From positions 11,437,448 through 11,501,447 of the forward strand of contig CM022944.1 in the NCBI GenBank assembly GCA_012931725.1: DNA of 64,000 nucleotides. The letters are read 5' to 3'. Under the pieces are notes generated by a model. It ran no database searches. It saw only the letters and a program-made list of their open reading frames with translations, and was not told where the DNA came from. A program made the position numbers and the translations under genes. The DNA is from Litsea cubeba. Lineage: Eukaryota; Streptophyta; Magnoliopsida; Laurales; Lauraceae. Shown here piece by piece: positions 24,584 to 36,706 of this stretch (positions within the stretch are counted from its first letter, which is position 1; the number at the start of each line of letters is the position of its first letter).

Positions 24584-24904
24584 TTATACAGATACTGATA
24601 CAGAGAAAATGTTCTGCATGGACATTTGTAAGACGTCAGCATATTGCTTGCTTACATGTCCAACCAGCTTTGTAAAGCCCATTGATGCTTGTGTTGAATG
24701 AGATATCACTGGGAGCAATTTCGAGACCCCCAGGATTTTATAATGCAGAAGGTAAATCAATTGTACCATCTTGAAATGCTCGTCCATGAGGGTAGCCAGT
24801 AGATATGTGATGACAATAGGTTTGATGCCAACAACCTATTGAGTTGGAGAACAAAATCATTGCACCATTCCACTTGTGCCTAGAATGGAAAACCCCTCCA
24901 CAAA
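24584..24904 (-). pseudogene. Decayed continuation of the PPR gene
   Basis: After the stop of the PPR frame, PPR-like pieces continue on the minus strand in shifted frames: VVTNNLWRGF directly after the break, GIKPIVITY near 24760-24830, and ISFNTSINGLYKAG at 24708-24661. PPR motifs typically read (V/I)TY or SFNTLINGLCKAG at these positions, so this looks like the second half of a PPR tract broken by several indels. Similarity was judged by eye. Confidence 0.55.
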
Positions 24905-26185
24905 TTATTTGTAACCACCAAAATTAAGCCTCCCCCCATTGCTTATCACTTCATCCTCTAATCTCAAGGCCTCTTGCAGATTCCCTTGCTTCATGCAAGC
25001 TTCAATTACAATGGTGTAAGTAACCTCAGAAGGATTCCATCCCAATCCTTTCATCTCTTCCAACAATTCACAGGCTTTTCTGGAATCTGGTCTCTCACAA
25101 ACTGCCTGAATCATAGTAGTATACGTAATCGAATCAAGTTTGAATCCCCTGGATTTCATATCTCTAAAGTACTCCTCTGCCTCATCAGGCTTCCCTTCTT
25201 TCAAACAAGCATTCATCACCACATCAAGAGTGAAGCAGTCACAATCCATTCCTTTATACTGCATAACTTGATACAATTCCCTCGCCTTTCCAGTCAAATT
25301 CAACCGCACCAATGCAGCTAAGAGAATATTTCTAGATGTAATGCCAGGAAAGATATTATTTTCAATCATTCTATCAAAGCTCTCTACTGCCTCCTCAACC
25401 CGCCCCGCCTGCAGATAGGAATTTATTACATAATCAAACAAGCAAGGATGTGAATCACATCTCTTCGAGCTCTCAATCAGGCGTTCGATGAGAATGCCTG
25501 CAGACGGAATTGAAGTACCTGAAAATGATTGGTTCAGTAGCTTCTGAGCGATTGAAATTCTCCGAGACCGCACAAGGATGTGAAGCATGATGCACAAAGC
25601 ATCGATTCCTCGAACAACTCCTCGTCGATTCTCGGCCCAGTGGAAGAATTTCAAAGCAGTGTTGGGGTCATAGCGATTCAGCAAAAGAAACTCAATGACG
25701 GAATCTTGGGTGTGGAATGAGTCTGAGGAACAGGAAATAATCTCTTCGGAATTTTGTGAAGTGGGCTTGTCGGGGAAACTGTTTAATGAATTGGGGCTTC
25801 CTGAAAATTCAGTTTCTGAAGCAGCATCCTCTAAAGATCCTGTCTTTGACAAGGGTTTGTCTGGAATTTCTGTTTCTGAAGTGGGTTCCTCTGAAAATCC
25901 TGTTTCTGAAATGGGTTTCTTGAAAATCCCAATTTGTGAAGAGGGTGTTTCAGAATCTCCAGTTTCTGAGATGGGTTCATCAGAAAATCTCGTTTGTGAA
26001 GTGGGTTTCTTTGGAACTGATTGCTCTGATGAGGATTGATATGGAAATCCAATTTCTGAAGTGCGTTTGTCGATTTGAGAAAGATTCTGTGATAGGTGTG
26101 CTGGAAATGGGTAGGCAGTGGAAGTGGAGAGAGGAGAAGATTTGCAATTCTTGCAGAAGCTAATCAAACGGGATCGGGCTTTCAT
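24905..26185 (-). CDS. Truncated LOJ-type pentatricopeptide repeat protein
   Basis: Intronless 426-codon frame. Residues 1-30 are basic and Ser-rich (MKARSRLISFCKNCKSSPLS), typical of a mitochondrial or plastid transit peptide. Residues ~45-145 are a degenerate ~13-residue repeat (SETGFSEEP-like units). Residues ~155-245 carry the NRYDPNTALKFFHWAENRRG segment typical of P-class PPR proteins. About five 35-residue PPR motifs follow (~247-421), for example VTYTIVIEACMKQGNLQEAL. Sequence and layout resemble the first half of Arabidopsis LOJ (At2g39230, roughly 870 aa). The frame ends LNFGGYK-stop; reading one base off gives LN..VVTNNLWRGF, matching the family. This suggests a one-base insertion in the T-run near 24920-24925. 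If translated, it would be a half-length RNA-binding organelle protein; it may be a pseudogene. Confidence 0.75.
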   Translation of the reverse strand: MKARSRLISFCKNCKSSPLSTSTAYPFPAHLSQNLSQIDKRTSEIGFPYQSSSEQSVPKKPTSQTRFSDEPISETGDSETPSSQIGIFKKPISETGFSEEPTSETEIPDKPLSKTGSLEDAASETEFSGSPNSLNSFPDKPTSQNSEEIISCSSDSFHTQDSVIEFLLLNRYDPNTALKFFHWAENRRGVVRGIDALCIMLHILVRSRRISIAQKLLNQSFSGTSIPSAGILIERLIESSKRCDSHPCLFDYVINSYLQAGRVEEAVESFDRMIENNIFPGITSRNILLAALVRLNLTGKARELYQVMQYKGMDCDCFTLDVVMNACLKEGKPDEAEEYFRDMKSRGFKLDSITYTTMIQAVCERPDSRKACELLEEMKGLGWNPSEVTYTIVIEACMKQGNLQEALRLEDEVISNGGRLNFGGYK

Positions 26186-26216
26186 TGGGGTTTATACCTT
26201 TGCAGGAAACTCTCGC

Positions 26217-26283
26217 AAAACCCTAATTAGAAAGCTGCCATTGATCCGAGAGCGTAGCAGTGCAGGAGCTGTTTTAGGGTTTA
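26217..26283 (-). promoter_or_regulatory. Telo-box motifs upstream of the PPR frame
   Basis: A telo-box-like AAACCCTAAAA on the minus strand (26282-26272) and a second, oppositely oriented AAAACCCTAATTA (26217-26229) lie within 100 bp upstream of the ATG. Such motifs are common in promoters of plant translation and organelle-gene-expression genes. Function inferred. Confidence 0.4.
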
Positions 26284-26441
26284 AGACTCAAACGTCAGCA
26301 CATTGAGTCGGAAGATGAGCAGGTTGAGACCGACTCAGCCCGTCTGGCGTCTTTTGAGGAAGGAGAATGATTTCACCACAAAGGGGGGAAACGATATATG
26401 AAAGGAATATGAAAAATGTCTTTTTCTGTCGGTCGCCATTA

Positions 26442-28106
26442 GGTATCATTTGGTTCGCTGGAATGGTCGTAGACGGGAATGAAATGGAGACCGAAATAAG
26501 TCTGGAATGGAATGAGGTAGCATTTCCATTTCAGCGTTTGGTACGCTAAAGAATCAACCCAGTTGATTCATGTTCCTGCGTTTGGTACACTGGAATGAGT
26601 CCTGGAATGAAATAAAATTTACATAAGACTGACCAAAATACCCTTATTAGTTTTTTATCTTTAGCTCAGTCAATGTATAGATTATATTATTATTATATAG
26701 GTGGAGCCCACACAAGCTTTTCTATTTTATAATCTTATAATAATAATAAAAAATAATAATAATAATATGAATTATATTATTATTATATAGGTGGGGCCAC
26801 ACAAGCTCTTCTATTTTATAATATAATAATAATAATAATGTATAGATTATATTATTATTATATAGGTGGGGCCCACACAAACTCTTCTATTTTATAATAT
26901 AATAATAATATAATAATAATGTATAGATTATATTATTATTATATAGGTGGGGCCTACACAAGCTCTTCTATTTTATAATCTTATGATAATAATAATATAT
27001 AGATTATATTATTATATATAGGTAGGGCCCACACAAGCTCTTCTATTTATAATATATATAATAATGTATAGATTATATTATTATATAGGTGGGGCCTACA
27101 CAAGCTCTTCGATTTTATAATCTTATGATAATAATAATATATAGATTATATTATTATATAGGTGGGGCCCACACAAGCTCTTCTATTTTATAATTTTATA
27201 TAATAATATAATAATAATAATAAGATTAATTATTATTATATAGGTAGGGCCCACATAAGTTTTTCTCTTTTATAATCTTATAATAATAATATATAATAAT
27301 AATAATAATATATTATATTATTATTGTATAGGTGGGCCCATACAAGTTCTTATATTTTATAATCTATAATAATAATAATAATAATAATGTATATATTATA
27401 TTATTATTATATAGGTTGGGGCCACACAAGTTCTTCTATTTTATAATCTTATAATAATAATAATGTATAGATTATATTATTATTTATTATTATTATAGGT
27501 GGGGCCAACACAAGTTCTTCTATTTATACTCTTATAATAATAATAAAATAATGTATATATTATATTATATTATATAGGTGGGCCCCACACAAGTTCTTCT
27601 ATTTTATAATCTTATTGTTATAATAATCATGTATATATTATATTATTATTATCTAAGTTGGGCCCATACAAGTTCTCTTTTTAATCTTGTTATAATAATA
27701 ATAATAATAATAATGTATAGATATATTATTATTATATAGGTGTGGCCCACACACGTTCTTCTCTTTTATATTCTATAATAATTATAATTATAATAATAAT
27801 GTATATATTATATTATTATTTTATAGGTGGGGCCCACACAAGTTCTTCTCTTTTATAATCTTATTAATTATAATAATAATGTATAGATATAAAAAAGGGT
27901 ATTGTGGTCTACAAAAAAAGTAGAAATGAATGGAATGGTCATTCCTTCTCATCCCGGATGGAATGGCCATTCCTCTACAGAAGGGAATGGGATTCCGGAG
28001 GTAATGGTCATTCCGCCACTTTTTTTGCGAACCAAACACTGTAATGACCATTCCGTTGGAATAACCATTCCATTCCGACCTTCATTACAGCGAACCAAAC
28101 GCTACC
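26442..28106. mobile_element. PIF/Harbinger-type element carrying a tandem array
   Basis: The left end GGTATCATTTGGTTCGCTGG and the reverse complement of the right end GGTAGCGTTTGGTTCGCTGT are terminal inverted repeats (21 of 24 matching over the first 24 bases). Both ends are flanked by TTA (26439-26441 and 28107-28109), the 3 bp TWA target duplication of PIF/Harbinger elements. The inner subterminal zones are rich in GGAATGG/CCATTCC motifs in both orientations. No transposase is encoded. About 1.2 of 1.66 kb is an ~81 bp tandem repeat. Confidence 0.85.
26650..27890. repeat. ~81 bp AT-rich tandem repeat, about 15 copies
   Basis: Each unit combines (ATT/TAA)n microsatellite, TATAGGTGGGGCCCACACAA, GCTCTTCTATTTTATAATCT and (ATA)n. 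GGTGGGGCC-type cores lie near 26699, 26790, 26864, 26946, 27021, 27089, 27161, 27243, 27331, 27414, 27498, 27578, 27656, 27739 and 27826. Unit length varies through the trinucleotide runs. The array is entirely inside the PIF-type element. Confidence 0.85.
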
Positions 28107-28109
28107 TTA

Positions 28110-28592
28110 GGGTCATTTTTTTTTTTTTTAGTTTTCTCAAGAATATATGAAAGGCCGAGCATGGAAAGTTTTTCAAATCTCCGCGGGCACCTAATGGGCA
28201 CAACAGGCCTATTTTTTTTTTTTGTTCTTGAATTTCCAAATATAATGAAATTTTTATATTTTTTTTTGACTTGAGCATCCATAAATTCTACCAAAATACA
28301 AATGGAGTGAAATTCCTAACTTCCCAAAAATCAAAAAAGAACTTTCAAGTGACTAGAATTTAGAAATGCTACTGAAGAAACATGAGATTCGAAAATTTCA
28401 CTAAAGAAACAGGGCCTAAGATCCACATGAGTGGATCATAAAATTATAACCCCCCTTCCCATACTCTCCGAGCTTAAGTTTGACACACATCTGAATGGAC
28501 TAATAGTTAAATCAAATGTGTACTCGTTTAAATGAATAAAACTTGTGAGTCGTTGATGAAGTAGTTAGGATGATATGATGATCAAAGTACTC
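28110..28592. other. Spacer between DNA transposons
   Basis: Contains T-runs at 28119-28129 and 28212-28222. No gene or clear element was seen. Confidence 0.5.
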
Positions 28593-28600
28593 ATCACCAT

Positions 28601-29078
28601 CAGGGTTGCAAACGGAATGATTATGGGTCTTATTTTGACTTGGAACCTATTTTGTTGGTTCCAGACTTTGTTTCGATAAAATAACTAAGATTCGGTTCCA
28701 CCAAGAGGACTCGAATCTTGTATTAAAATCGGTTATAATTTCTATTTATTATTTATTTTAAAATAAATATATCATTCAACTTATAACAATGCATTAAAAC
28801 TACTACCTCCAATATTACACATAAAAATGTACAAAAAAAAAAAAGAAAGTTATTTTAAGATATAGTTTATAATATTAGAGACTCATACGTCAAGTCCCAG
28901 GTATACAGGTCAAAACCTATATGGATCTAGAATCGGGGCTCTTTATCAATCATAACCTAAATTGGGTTCTGAATCCGAACCCGTTTATAAATCGGGATCT
29001 AAATTTGGTTCCAAACCCCTTTTTTGCGAGTTATAACTTTCGGATAATCGAAGAATCGGATACCCATTTGCAACCCTA
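28601..29078. mobile_element. hAT-type MITE (8 bp TSD ATCACCAT)
   Basis: The 478 bp element starts CAGGGTTGCAAACGG and ends CCATTTGCAACCCTA. The termini are inverted repeats (AGGGTTGCAAA). ATCACCAT occurs exactly on both sides (28593-28600 and 29079-29086), the 8 bp duplication typical of hAT insertion. No coding capacity. Confidence 0.85.
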
Positions 29079-29276
29079 ATCACCATGCACAATGTCGCAA
29101 GGAGAATATCTTTAGGTCCTACCACCCCCGACCCTCCTTGTCCGATCCCCAGGTGGGGCCTTAGGGCCCCACGAGGACAGTTTATCGGCAGAGAGTCCAT
29201 CCGTCTTGATTAAAATGTTAAAGATTAAATATACATGCATCATGCTAGTCCAACCACTGTTAAGATGAGCTAACCA

Positions 29277-29620
29277 TAGGGGTGTTTATAGGTTGGGCCA
29301 GTCCAAGCCCAACCCGCTTTGGCTGGGTTTGGATAAGTGACTAGGGCCCGTTTAATAATTGGACTGATAGAAAGCCCAAAGGTCGGCCTCGCCCGGCCTG
29401 TGTATGAAATGCATGTAATTTAATTTAATGAGTCCAAAAAATTGCTCGAATGTGCACAAAAGTTGAAAAAAAGCCCCCTTTGACCCGGCCCGTTTGATTA
29501 AATGGGCGGGCTCGAACCCAACTTTTATAACCCGTGACGGGCTTGGGCTGGGCCTAGGCCAATATTTTTAAAGTCGGGCCGGGCCTAGATATTCCCTTGC
29601 CCATCCCATGAACACCCCTA
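29277..29620. mobile_element. hAT-type MITE (8 bp TSD GCTAACCA)
   Basis: The 344 bp element starts TAGGGGTGTTTATAGG and ends CATGAACACCCCTA. It is flanked by exact GCTAACCA copies (29269-29276 and 29621-29628). TAGGGGTGTT is a common hAT terminus. The interior is rich in GGGCC/GGCCC words and non-coding. Confidence 0.85.
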
Positions 29621-29628
29621 GCTAACCA

Positions 29629-32600
29629 TTCCAATACTTATAATTTGATTGGTTCTTAAAATTACTCAAAATGCCTTTATATAATGTTGTTCTTTGTGAT
29701 TAAGGTAATTGTTTTGTATATTAGTTGTATATTTGTGAATTTAGAAGAAAAACAACTGCCCATCTATATTACATATTAGGTTTAATGTGTAAGTGGTGAT
29801 AATTGCAATGTATTCTTCTTTACCGCTCAAGGGCTAAGCCCATGTCAACTTTATGCTTGTTAATGATGATCGTCCTGGGCACCATGTAGCGAGACAATCT
29901 TTCTCTTAATGGGGAAAAAGTCATTTAGAGCCGGTCACATCGACGTACTTGATTCCTATCAAAACTTAGCCTGTCCCAAAACTCAACTAAAGATCGTAGC
30001 TTTGCCCACAAAATTCAGCTATCTATTTTGCTCCGCCCTTCGCCCAAGTTCAACTGTGTTAAATAAGAAAAATTCGGGGGAGTGGGGTTAGATTTGGTTT
30101 GGCTTTAAATGGTTCATTCAGCTTGATCATATAATGACCCCAATGTATGCACAATCTCTTGGTGTATGATCCTTTGTCTAAGATTATGGGCATAAACTCT
30201 CTTCTACAAAACAATGCCTTCATGGTTCTTGATGTTATCGCAGTCTTCTTCTCTTCAACCCCTCTACTTTTCTTTGTTGCCTTCAACTTCTAAAGGGTTG
30301 TTTAAGAGGAGTTGATGATCTTGTGGCGGTCATCATTCGCGTAAGTAAAAATGTAGTCTTGCATAGAAAGAAGAAATTAGGGCTTTAGTCCAAGTTGCTA
30401 TGAGCTAGTAATAAGAGAATGAAGGAGGAGCGATTGTTAATTGTTGTATCTTTTTTTTTTTTTGAGAGAGATTAATTGTTGAATCTTAAGACCACGAAGG
30501 AAGTGCATGAGAATTAGGCCCTGTTTGTAGGTAGGTGAGAGGGTTCTGATTGCCCATTTTGACTCTTTATTTTTATATGAGATTATATGTATGTTGAGTA
30601 AAACATCATCTTTCTCTTAGTTTTTTTCTTGTTAAATTTTATCAATGAGACATTGTTTCAAGATCTTTAAGGTTTATTTTTTAAATCTCCGAGGGTCAAA
30701 ATGGGCAAAATCAATACACCATCTGACTTGAATGAGTCAACCCAGCCTAACCTTTGTCGAGTCAGCGGCCAAGTTTGAGTATTAATGCCCTAGCCTTTTT
30801 GTTTACATGCTAGGAGGAGTAAGGAGGAGTGGAAATCAATAATAAATTTTAAAAGAATGGTTTGGAGGTGGGGAGGGGGCGGTTAGAGCAAAAAAACAAA
30901 AAATATATATATATACTCCTCTATGATTTATTCAAGCGGGGATATTAAAATCCATACTTTGTCACAATTGCCTTTTTTTCTGATTCTCATTTTACTCTAC
31001 TCCTGCCAAATAAACAAGGAAAAGTAGACACTAAATACAAGGTTTTCATGTAATTTTGTTGTAAAAGTTTCTTATTTGGCCTTTTTTTTTACACGGTGTG
31101 TAGTACGTCTATACGAGCAAAGCAACGTCGACTGCCTACACTATTACGACAAAAGGACAAAGCTAACACGTGCCTCCAAACGATGTCTCTCTCCGCACAA
31201 GCAATTCACACAATTCTCTCTCTCTCAACATCTAAATTACAAAACCACCCTCGCCTTCATACATTATTCCCAGCCACTTCACTACAGCTACAGTCTACAG
31301 GCCACAAATTACCATACCACCCTCGGGAGTCAAGTCCCACGAGTAAATCGATCACGAGAGAGTCCGGATCCCTTGCTGGGAACTCTATTATGGCCCCACA
31401 TAGAGATAATTTTAACAATGGGGCCTAACCCCCCCTCATTCATGGCCTATTCATGGAATCAAATATGAATAGAGTGAAATAAAATTTGACACTTGCATTT
31501 TTCTTTGAAAAAACACGCATTTGCAGAAATTAAAGCGATACATTGCAACTATTATTTCATGTCACTTGTAATCTCTGCACATGCGTTTTCTTAGTGAGGA
31601 TAAAAAAATAAATTATTAGATTTTATTTAACTTTTTATCTTCGTAATACGTGACAATAAATAGGGATCTTTATCATAATTTTAAGTTTACAAATTAATTA
31701 AACGGTTTTATGTAGAAAGACCATAAAATGAGGAGATACTATGCTCTATCTTATTCTATTTAGCAATGGAAATGTTACAAAAATCATTGCATTTTGTGTC
31801 CCAATTGTCTGCCTTAAGTGGTCTCAGTAATCTTCCTCATGTGTGGGGTCCCATGCTTAGTTTCTACACATTTGTTGCCCCCTTTGCATGATTTTGGAGA
31901 GTTTGAGCTTTGTAGTGCAAGGTGTTTGATGAAATGCTTAAATGAGAATTTTCGTTTGATTTGGCGGTCTCTTCGAGTGAGGTTCGAGGTGATGAATTTA
32001 AGTATGATTTTGTGAACATTTAGAGTTTGAAGCCATTTGTTTAGGGGAATTTCGTAAGTCTAAATGATTGTAACGTGTGAGCAACATGCAGAGAGTTGTG
32101 TTTGGCATCTTTGAGTAGTGAATGCGATATTTTTTTTCCTATGTATTGTACTGTTTGTGTGGAGTTTTAGAGCCCAATAGTGTTTATTCTTTTGATAATC
32201 TGTAATCTTTGAACCAATTTTAAGAATGGATATGATAATGGATGGATTAAATACACTTCATTATGTGATTTTTGAAAGACTGATCAAACTCTTCTTCTTT
32301 GATGCATTCATCACCTCCTTTCGATTTTCCTTCATTTATTTGACAGGACTATTCATCTCCTATCAAATCTCAACATCATCCCCTCCAAACCTAAGACAAT
32401 CAGGTATATAAACAATCAAACAAGCTGAAGAAAAGTCAAAAAAGAAGAAAAGTTACAGGAAGTTGACGATATCATCAACTTGGTTGATGATATCGCCAAC
32501 TGGGGTAATCTCATAAAAATATATGTACAAATAATTATTTAATCATTTTATGGTTTTTCTTCATAAAATCATTTTATTATGGTTTAAGCTTAATTTTTTC

Positions 32601-35160
32601 GTAAAAAACCCTAATAAATAAACAGGTATTAAGATGAATCCCATCATTTGTTCTCATATATTCTTAGTGTGTCTCACTCACCGCATGACATAACACATGA
32701 CATGATCGGCCCTCCTTAATGACAGTGTCAATCACATTTAATCAATGCCGACCTTGGAACAGCCCACACAGGCGGCCGGCTGGGGCCCAAAATGGGGGCC
32801 CCCAAGCAAGGGCAGCACTACTTGGTTAGTAGTGGGGTCAATTGACCCCACTGAGATGTGAAATAATATTAAAAAAAATTATCCTACTCAATTTAAAAAT
32901 TTAACCAGTGGACCACTGTAGCACTTGGTTAATTTTGGAAAAAAAATCAATGTTTAGACAATAAATGTGTTACAATCAATACCCCAATTCCCCAAAATAT
33001 GCTATTCCCATAAATAAAATCCTAATTACTCCCCTATCTCAGCCATTCAACCCTTGGAAAGAATAAAAGAAGCAGCAACAAAAAAGGAATAAAATCCTTC
33101 TTGCTGAACTATTAAAAAAAAAAAGAAAGAAAGAGGAAGAAGTACAGCCGGCAGGAAGAAGCAGGTACGTCGGCGTTGTTTGCAGCGCGAGCGTCTCCCT
33201 ATTTACGAGCTGCAGCGTCTCCCTCTCCACTCCAGTGCTCTCGGTCTCTCCCTTCTCTCTGGTTTATCTATTATTTTCTTCTTTTTAGGTCGGTTATCTC
33301 TCTCCTGCCCTCTTTATTCTCATTCTACTGTCTCTATTCTATTTAAATTTTTATTACTTTTCTATTGTTTAATGTTTCTTTAGTTATTTACTCTCTTTAA
33401 GACCTCCAACAGTCCCTGCCCACTCTTGCACTAAGGAGTTTAGACTTAAGTTTCAATCAAATAATAAAAAAAAATTATCTTTTATTTTTTTTATCATTTA
33501 TCGGTGGGTATACGGGTAGGGCCACACTTTAGGAACTCGCCTAGGGCCCCCAAAAACTCAGGGCCGCCCTTGCATTTAATAGAGTTCGGATTTAGCGAGG
33601 TAAGATTCCATGGTAATGCGGCGGACCATAGTTGGTCTACTCATGGTCACCGTGCGTATACCCAGGAAGATCCTGATTCCATCTATAATTGAACACATGA
33701 CGTGATCGAGCCTTGCCTAATGACATCATATTATATATTTTTTTAAATCAAAGGAATAGGTGGGCTGTGGGGGTGCCACCTCATCCCTTAAAAGTCTCTC
33801 ATTTCAAATAAATATGCATAAAAGACCCACATTATTTTAAGGTGACACCTCACTTTGCGCTACTATTTATCTCCTAAAACCTCTGTCATAGGATTTTTTT
33901 TATGAACGTTTGAATTTGAGTCCCATCTCTTGCCATTATCCAAATTATAAGCAAATCTTTACAGTCGATTTATTTTATTTTCCATTGATCTTCAATCATC
34001 AATGGGTCCCGTGTTAAATATATTTTGTGGGCCATACCGATGAATGAAATCCAAATCAATTATTGGGCCCTGGACATTTAACTTATTTCTACAGTGGGAC
34101 CCACTCATGGATTAATATAGCTCCTTTACTCTCCTTTCAAATTTTTTTTCCCCAAATGGATGGTTCCAGTAGTGGGCACCAGTTCGTATTAAATATATTT
34201 CAAGATTGGACTCCAGTATTGGATGAAATCCCAATGGCCTTCTCTTAACCCCTTTTTCCAAGAGTGGGCCCCACTGATGGAGGGAGGCAAGCCCCACTCT
34301 CTGGTTTCTTAATGGATGCAAATCAATTAGTGGGCCCTGCACATTTAACTTATTTATGTAGTGGAACCCACTCATGGATTATGCATAGATATTAGTTTTC
34401 TAGGTCAATATGTATCCGTAGTGGGCAATCAGACAGGGTTGGTATCATACACAAGCTTAATTTATTTGATAATTGTTAGGGTGTCATTTGTATGCATATG
34501 AGTTAGAACTATTAGACTCATACTATGATTACTCATATCTATATTCACACACACTCATCCCATGCAATGTATATCTTTTATATTTTTTTTCTTCTCTTAC
34601 ACTTGTTCGTCCCCTTTCTTTCAATTTTTTTCTTATACTATCAATCATCTGTGGGGGCCAATTGTTCCATCACCATAAATCCAGATGTGGTGTGTGGCCC
34701 ATTGAGGATAAAATAATTTGATTTCCATTTCCTTTCTTCTTATCTTTCCCTTTTTTTTCTTTTTTGGATGCAGGGCCATAAGTGGGTCCCACACATTAAA
34801 AATATTTTAATGGTAGCCCCCACTGATGGATAAAACGCGTTAATTTTTTTATCCCTTACTTTTCGTTAATTTTAGTCGATGTAGATCCATTCGGTTTGTT
34901 TTCCTTTCTTATATTTTCAATCATCAATGGTATAATATACTTGTAAATGAGATGGTCGTAATGGTCAATGCCTTTAAACTCAAGGGATCATCGTGTTATG
35001 TAAATTTACTTTATTTTATATTTATTTTCATACATAGAAATTTTTTTTAATATTCAAAGATAATAAAAAAAACTTATTTTATATTTATTTTATCTTAACA
35101 ATATTTCAAAAGAGTTCTTAAATTTGAACATATTTTGATTTTTTGCCTGGACTTAGAACG
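29629..35160. other. Intergenic region upstream of the cyclophilin gene
   Basis: No supported gene. Contents seen: a hairpin at 32462-32500; a perfect 22 bp palindrome AGTGGGGTCAATTGACCCCACT less its last two bases at 32831-32850 (full length to 32852); a near-repeat of ~38 bp (ACACATGACATGATCGGCCC near 32692 and ACACATGACGTGATCGAGCC near 33691); and an internal duplication (near 34045-34110 and 34317-34385, sharing ACATTTAACTTATTT). Frames at 31076-31468 are open by chance composition and unrecognised. Confidence 0.45.
32462..32500. repeat. 18 bp inverted repeat (hairpin), 3-base spacer
   Basis: GTTGACGATATCATCAAC, TTG, then GTTGATGATATCGCCAAC. The arms match at 17 of 18 positions. Confidence 0.8.
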
Positions 35161-35289
35161 GGCGTTTGTTGCTAGTTAATCACACTTCAATCACGTGCTC
35201 AATTGGAAAGTAGGACCGGCTCCTATCATAAACTAAGATTTGAGGATTTATATTGCTAGAGGGGATATGATAGTCTTGGACGGTCCGGA

Positions 35290-35515
35290 TTATCTCTATG
35301 TGGGCCCCACAAGGGAGCTCCCATCGGATTCGTCCAGCCCCACTACAAAGCAGGGACGCTTCAGTAATTTCACAGTCCAAGGACCCAAGTCTGGAAAGTA
35401 CTTCTAGGTTTTCTTTTCCTGCGCCATCTCACAATCGTTACCACATTTCTGTTGTGGAGACTCCACAGAGAGAGATTGAGAGAGTGAGAGGGAGCCGCTG
35501 CGGAAATCCCTTCAG
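35290..35515 (+). promoter_or_regulatory. Promoter-proximal region and 5' UTR exon of the cyclophilin-RS gene
   Basis: A donor CTTCAG/GTAAAA at 35515 and an acceptor TTCCATCAG at 36679 define a 5' UTR intron. The leader exon before it is GA-rich (GAGAGAGATTGAGAGAGTGA near 35466). GTGGGCCCCAC near 35301 is a near-palindromic site II/TCP-like motif (TGGGCC). I see no convincing TATA box, so the transcription start is not placed; it is probably around 35400-35460. Confidence 0.5.
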
Positions 35516-36706
35516 GTAAAAAGACAAAGAACGAAACAAAAACCCTTGGGTTTCTGTCTCTCCTTCCGATCGAAACCTCTTACACATTTCGTTCGTGCAT
35601 TCGCTTGTTTCCAATCTCATTGTTCTCATGTATTATCCGTCGATGAGGTTTTTCTAGGGTTTTGAGGATCTTTAACGCAAAGGGCAGCATTTTTTTCGTT
35701 GGGTAGGGTTTTGTATTGCAAAAGGCAGAGTTTGTGTTTTTGTGATATCTCGATGTTTGTTTGCTCTGCCGCGATGGATCGAGCGGTCGCAGATCTGCGA
35801 ATGCTCCGAGATTTGCTTTGTATTAGCTCTAGGTTTGTTTTAGTAGAGATTTTTAGCAAGCGGTTGTAGTTTCTATGCTCTGCTTGTTGATATGTGGGTG
35901 GAAAAGGTTATGCACGAGTATATGCATGTATGCTCATCTTGGTCATGGATGCTGCAGCAGCGGCATGTTTGAGCTGTGCCGTGATCTGGGCCGTCGATCT
36001 GGTGGGACCCACCTGGATAGGATCGTATGGGCATGCCCCCAGGCCTTTTTTTTTTTTTTTTGGTTTGGGTGGGGGGGTTGTATTAGACTGATTGCAATTT
36101 TTTTTTTTTTGTCGTGCAATACATGGTAACTTGTTTTTTTATTTTTATAATCTATGAATGGAGAGTTGGGGTTTGAAGGCCATTGGATCAGTGTGAACTT
36201 TGGCTGGGAATTGGGATTTCTCTCTTTACATTATCTCCAAACTGAAATCATAGATGGAAAATAGTTTGAGAGAGATAAATCCAAACAAAATCATTTAAAT
36301 GGTTACTAACATTCACCCACCCCACACCCCCATCCAAAAAAAAAAGAAAAAAGAAAAAAATTCCATGGCTTCCTTGCTACCTTGACAAAACATCCCCCTC
36401 CCATTCCACTTTGGGATTTAAAAAATGATTAGAATTTTGAGGCAGATAGGTGATGAACTGTTTAGGGAACACTTTTAGTTATATGGTAGTGGGTTTTTTT
36501 AAATTTTTTGTGATGGGTTGGCATTTAATTTTTTTTTTTTGGAATTGACAGTTATGATACTAGGTAAGTGTTTCGGATGTAACTCTTTAATTTTTAATTT
36601 CCTATCTTTTGTTTCTCTACATTTTGCTTGAAATTGAGGATTTTTGCTACTGAAGTATTAAATACGTTTGTTCCATCAGATAATTGGAGCACAATTAGGT
36701 GAAAAA

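Noticed and set aside
30512..31020. Possible MITE with CCTGTTTGTAGGTAGG / CCAAATAAACAAGG ends
   Set aside because: Ends are only loosely inverted and no target duplication could be found.
31076..31468. Two overlapping frames of 110-130 codons
   Set aside because: No recognisable domain, no splice or promoter context; low-complexity Ser/Thr/His composition.
32778..33575. Possible element bounded by CAAGGGCAGC and GCCGCCCTTG
   Set aside because: Ends are suggestive of an inverted repeat, but no matching target duplication was found.
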